Below, piece by piece: positions 61,333 through 64,000 of a stretch of 64,000 nucleotides of DNA. This DNA is from DATEDA01 sp963754305 (lineage in GTDB: Bacteria; Pseudomonadota; Gammaproteobacteria; Burkholderiales; SG8-39). Below the pieces are notes generated by a model. It ran no database searches, was not told the origin of the DNA, and saw nothing but the letters and a program-made list of their open reading frames with translations. The position numbers were made by a program, and so were the translations under genes. The stretch covers positions 1 through 64,000 of the forward strand of contig CAVWFR010000049.1 in assembly GCA_963754305.1 (NCBI GenBank). The letters are read 5' to 3'. Every line of letters starts with the position of its first letter. Position 1 is the stretch's first letter.

Positions 61333-61893
61333 TCAGTCGGTACCGGTCTTCGTTCCGCGGTGCCAGCGCGGGTAGAAGCGTCGCACGGCTTCGCCGCGCG
61401 TGTCGAGCGCATGGCAGCGATCGAGCTGGAACGGGCGCGTCCCGTCGTCCTCGTTGTCCCGCTTGTCGCCCGCCAGCGCCTGGATGGCCGCGGTCGGAAA
61501 CTGCGCGAGGATCTCGTTGAGATGGGTACAGCCGGCGGTGTCGCCGAGCCGCTCCTGCACGCGTTTGCGGAAGCCGCGCGCAAGGTTGAGGCCGACGAGC
61601 CGCTTGGCGTATTCCGGCGTGATGGCGCTGCATTCGCCGGGGTACGGCATCGCTTCCGTGCGGACCTCCGCGTCGACGACCGCGAGCGCAGGATCGACCG
61701 TGAGCCGGATCCACATGTCGTGCACCGGCACACCCGCGGCGCGGATGCCGCTCGAGAGCCGGTAGTCGAACGGCTTGATGTCGGTGAGCTGGGCTTCGAT
61801 ATCCCAGCGGCCGTCCTCGCGCTTGTAAGCCTCGAAGCGCAGGCGGCGCGTATGGACCAGTGAGCGGGAAACGGTCAGGGGGGGTAGCGGCAT
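61333..61893 (-). CDS. DUF2889-domain protein
   Basis: The 186-residue protein matches DUF2889: LVHTRRLRFEAYKREDGRWDIEAQLTDIKPFDY, a central HDMWIRLTVDPALAVVDAEVRTEAMPYPGEC and a C-terminal GDTAGCTHLNEILAQFP motif with conserved Cys and His. The function is unknown. The family is common in Proteobacteria, often near aromatic or CoA-related catabolic genes. No signal peptide. It is transcribed toward sucC and away from glpK. Confidence 0.88.
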   Translation of the reverse strand: MPLPPLTVSRSLVHTRRLRFEAYKREDGRWDIEAQLTDIKPFDYRLSSGIRAAGVPVHDMWIRLTVDPALAVVDAEVRTEAMPYPGECSAITPEYAKRLVGLNLARGFRKRVQERLGDTAGCTHLNEILAQFPTAAIQALAGDKRDNEDDGTRPFQLDRCHALDTRGEAVRRFYPRWHRGTKTGTD

Positions 61894-61981
61894 GAAGAGT
61901 CGGCGATCGATCGCGCCTGATGTTGCACTGCGGCGATTCTACAGGCTGTTCGCGTACGCGGCACGGCTAAACTAGAGCGGT

Positions 61982-63481
61982 ATGGCCTTCGTCCTCGCGC
62001 TCGATCAGGGTACTACCAGTTCACGCGCGATCGTCTTCGACGAGACAGGCGCAATTCGTGGCGTGGCCCAAGCGGAGTTCCGGCAGATCTTCCCGCAGCC
62101 CGGCTGGGTCGAGCACGATCCGGAGGAGATCTGGCGAACGCAGCTCGACGTCGCGCGTGCCGCGATCGCGAACGCCCGCATCAGCGCGCGCGAAGTCGCC
62201 GCGATCGGCATCGCCAACCAGCGCGAGACCACCGTCCTGTGGGACCGCGCGACGGGTGCGCCGCTCGCCAACGCGATCGTCTGGCAGGACCGCCGCACCG
62301 CCGACGAGTGCGCGCGTCTGGAGCGCGCGGGGCACGCGCCGCGGATCGGGGCGAAAACCGGGCTCGTGATCGATCCCTACTTCTCGGCGACGAAGCTGGT
62401 GTGGCTCCTCGATCACATCCCGGGCGCGCGCGATCGGGCGGTGCGGGGCGAGCTCGCGTTCGGCACGATCGATACGTGGCTCGCGTGGAAGCTCACCGGC
62501 GGCCGGTTACACATCACCGACCCGTCGAACGCCTCGCGGACCTTGCTCTACGACATCGGCAGCGGCGACTGGGACGACGAACTCCTCGCGCTTTTCGACG
62601 TGCCGCGCGTCGTGCTGCCCGAGGTGCGGCGCTCGAGCGGCGTGCTCGGAACGACCGACGCCCGGCTGCTCGACGTCGAACTCCCGATCGCCGGCATAGC
62701 CGGTGATCAGCAGGCGGCGCTGTTCGGCCAGGGCTGCCACGCACCGGGCATGGCGAAGAACACCTACGGCACCGGCTGCTTCATGCTGCTCCACACCGGG
62801 ACCGAGCGGATAGAGTCGCGGCACGGCCTGCTCGCGACGCGGGCGGCATCGGCGGGGGCCGCGGCCGAGTACGCGCTCGAGGGCAGCGTGTTCGTCGGCG
62901 GCGCCGTGGTGCAGTGGCTGCGGGACGGACTGGGCCTGATCCGCTCCTCGGGCGAGATCGAAACGCTCGCGGCGACCGTGCCCGATGCGGGGGGTGTTTA
63001 TCTGGTGCCGGCGTTCGCCGGGCTCGGCGCGCCGCACTGGGATGCCTACGCCCGCGGCGCGGCGCTCGGGCTTACGCGGGGCACCACCGCCGCCCATCTC
63101 GCGCGCGCGGCGCTCGAGGCGATCGCATTCCAGTCGGCCGAGGTCTTGATCGCGATGCAGCGCGACGCCGGCATCCGGCTCGCCGAGCTCCGAGTGGACG
63201 GCGGCGCGACGGCCAATGACCTTCTGATGCAGTTCCAGGCCGATCTGCTCGGCGTCCCGGTGGTGCGGCCGCGCGTCACGGAGACCACCGCGCTCGGCGC
63301 GGCTTACCTCGCCGGACTCGCGACCGGAGTCTGGAAGACGAGCGCGGAGATCGCGGCGCAATGGCAGCGCGAGCGCAGCTTCGCACCGGGCATCTCGCGC
63401 GACGAAGCGCAGGCGCGGCTCGCCGGCTGGCTGCGCGCGGTAGACCGAACGAAGCGCTGGGCGGCGTCCGAATCGGATTAG
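61982..63481 (+). CDS. glpK: Glycerol kinase
   Basis: The 499-residue FGGY-family kinase has ALDQGTTSSRAIVFDETGAI (phosphate loop), the HDPEEIW and NQRETTVLWDR glycerol-binding stretches, GIAGDQQAALFGQGC with the catalytic Asp, KNTYGTGCFML, and late RVDGGATANDLLMQFQADLLGVPV. It phosphorylates glycerol to glycerol-3-phosphate. Length matches E. coli GlpK. No glpF or glpD is adjacent. The ATG lies 88 bases from the divergent DUF2889 start. The 212 bases after its stop carry no gene. Confidence 0.96.
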   Translation: MAFVLALDQGTTSSRAIVFDETGAIRGVAQAEFRQIFPQPGWVEHDPEEIWRTQLDVARAAIANARISAREVAAIGIANQRETTVLWDRATGAPLANAIVWQDRRTADECARLERAGHAPRIGAKTGLVIDPYFSATKLVWLLDHIPGARDRAVRGELAFGTIDTWLAWKLTGGRLHITDPSNASRTLLYDIGSGDWDDELLALFDVPRVVLPEVRRSSGVLGTTDARLLDVELPIAGIAGDQQAALFGQGCHAPGMAKNTYGTGCFMLLHTGTERIESRHGLLATRAASAGAAAEYALEGSVFVGGAVVQWLRDGLGLIRSSGEIETLAATVPDAGGVYLVPAFAGLGAPHWDAYARGAALGLTRGTTAAHLARAALEAIAFQSAEVLIAMQRDAGIRLAELRVDGGATANDLLMQFQADLLGVPVVRPRVTETTALGAAYLAGLATGVWKTSAEIAAQWQRERSFAPGISRDEAQARLAGWLRAVDRTKRWAASESD

Positions 63482-63693
63482 CAGCTTGACGCGGCACCGG
63501 CGCAGGCGCCCGCGCGCTAGCGGCCTCGCGTTTCGTGCGGCGGAATCGCGCACCGGTCCGCGCGAGCGCCCGGTCATCCATCCGGCGCTCGCCGCCGTCC
63601 GCGCGCTTGGCATAAGATTGGACCGATCGGCGGCAGCGCACCGCCCGCGCATTCCGACACCCTTCAGCTCGGCTCTCGCTCCAAGGAGGCGTC

Positions 63694-64000
63694 ATGGCGA
63701 AGTTCAACACGGAGGCACTGCGTACCGTCGCGCTCGTGGGTCACGGCGCGTCGGGCAAGACCACACTAACCGAGGCGTTGCTCAAGGCCGCGGGCATGAT
63801 CCAGGCCGCCGGATCGGTCGAGCGCGGCTCGACGGTCTGCGACTTCGATCCGCTCGAGAAGCAATACCTGCACAGCCTGCGCTCCTCGATCGTCCATCTC
63901 GACTACGCGAGTGCCCGCACCCATCTCATCGACACCCCCGGCTTTCCCGACTTCATCGGCCAGGCGATCGGCGCGCTCGATGCTGTCGAGACCGCCGCGG
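63694..64000 (+). CDS. Elongation factor G-like GTPase (5' part, truncated by window end)
   Basis: The first 102 residues are visible: FNTEALRTVALVGHGASGKT with a P-loop GHGASGKTTLTEALL, then GSTVCDFDPLEKQYLHSLRSS, and the G3 motif THLIDTPGFPDFIGQ. These match the EF-G2/FusA-like branch that lacks the GIT-type switch of canonical EF-G (usual DxxGEGxTRGxTxxW is not present). A strong AAGGAGG ribosome-binding site precedes the ATG. The role of EF-G2-type proteins is unclear; ribosome recycling is one proposal. The gene runs off the right edge. Confidence 0.85.
   Translation, partial: MAKFNTEALRTVALVGHGASGKTTLTEALLKAAGMIQAAGSVERGSTVCDFDPLEKQYLHSLRSSIVHLDYASARTHLIDTPGFPDFIGQAIGALDAVETAA

Noticed and set aside
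63485..63498. TTGACGCGGCACCG after glpK as a sixth Fnr-type box
   Set aside because: Only the left half-site matches; the right half has no GTCAA, and it lies about 200 bases before the EF-G-like gene.

Overview
The window is GC-rich chromosomal DNA with dense, mostly minus-strand operons. It fits a metabolically versatile betaproteobacterium: the SucC/SucD, SoxYZAXB, tripartite tricarboxylate transporter (TctABC) and type IV pilin sequences all look betaproteobacterial. No phage, IS element or CRISPR array is visible. The one mobile-element-type trace is a 3' tRNA-Arg fragment near the left edge.

Layout. 0-9 kb: a tiny PEP-CTERM protein, the tRNA fragment, a GcvT-like/TauE pair, a PanB-like protein coupled to a cyclic-nucleotide-binding protein, an NtrB/NtrC-type two-component system behind an MFS transporter, and ChrB. 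9-16.5 kb: a DUF11 surface protein, a BepA-like protease, MoaC, and a compact soxYZAXB operon for thiosulfate oxidation without soxCD. 16.5-24 kb: a type IV pilin with a sigma-54-type promoter, followed by three large TPR/glycosyltransferase-like genes and a small glycosyltransferase, all interrupted by frameshifts or a stop. 24-38 kb: ten co-directional genes forming a signalling module: CHASE2-Ser/Thr kinase, PP2C phosphatase, two FHA proteins, CHASE2-adenylate cyclase, a metallo-beta-lactamase-fold phosphodiesterase-like protein, a cNMP-binding/rhodanese protein, a GAF-PilB/GspE ATPase, a GAF-HD-GYP protein and a methyltransferase.

38-61 kb: a C1/C2 acid region. It holds oxalyl-CoA decarboxylase, formyl-CoA:oxalate CoA-transferase, a formyltransferase, a divergent Crp/Fnr regulator, TctABC, TerC, formate-THF ligase, an enolase paralog, an APH-type kinase, a two-subunit NAD-dependent formate dehydrogenase and SucCD. 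Oxalate would be activated to oxalyl-CoA and decarboxylated to formyl-CoA. The released formate would be oxidised by the dehydrogenase or captured on tetrahydrofolate. Five copies of a TTGAC-N4-GTCAA palindrome (four perfect, one with a single mismatch) sit upstream of oxc/crp, tctC, fhs, fdhB and sucC. This suggests one regulon, probably under the Crp/Fnr protein, whose recognition helix carries the FNR-type E-x-x-S-R signature. 61-64 kb: DUF2889 protein, glycerol kinase and the start of an EF-G-like gene.

Caution: apparent single-base frameshifts also occur outside the pilin region (DUF11 gene, APH kinase, alpha/beta hydrolase). Some of the interruptions may therefore be sequencing errors rather than true gene decay.
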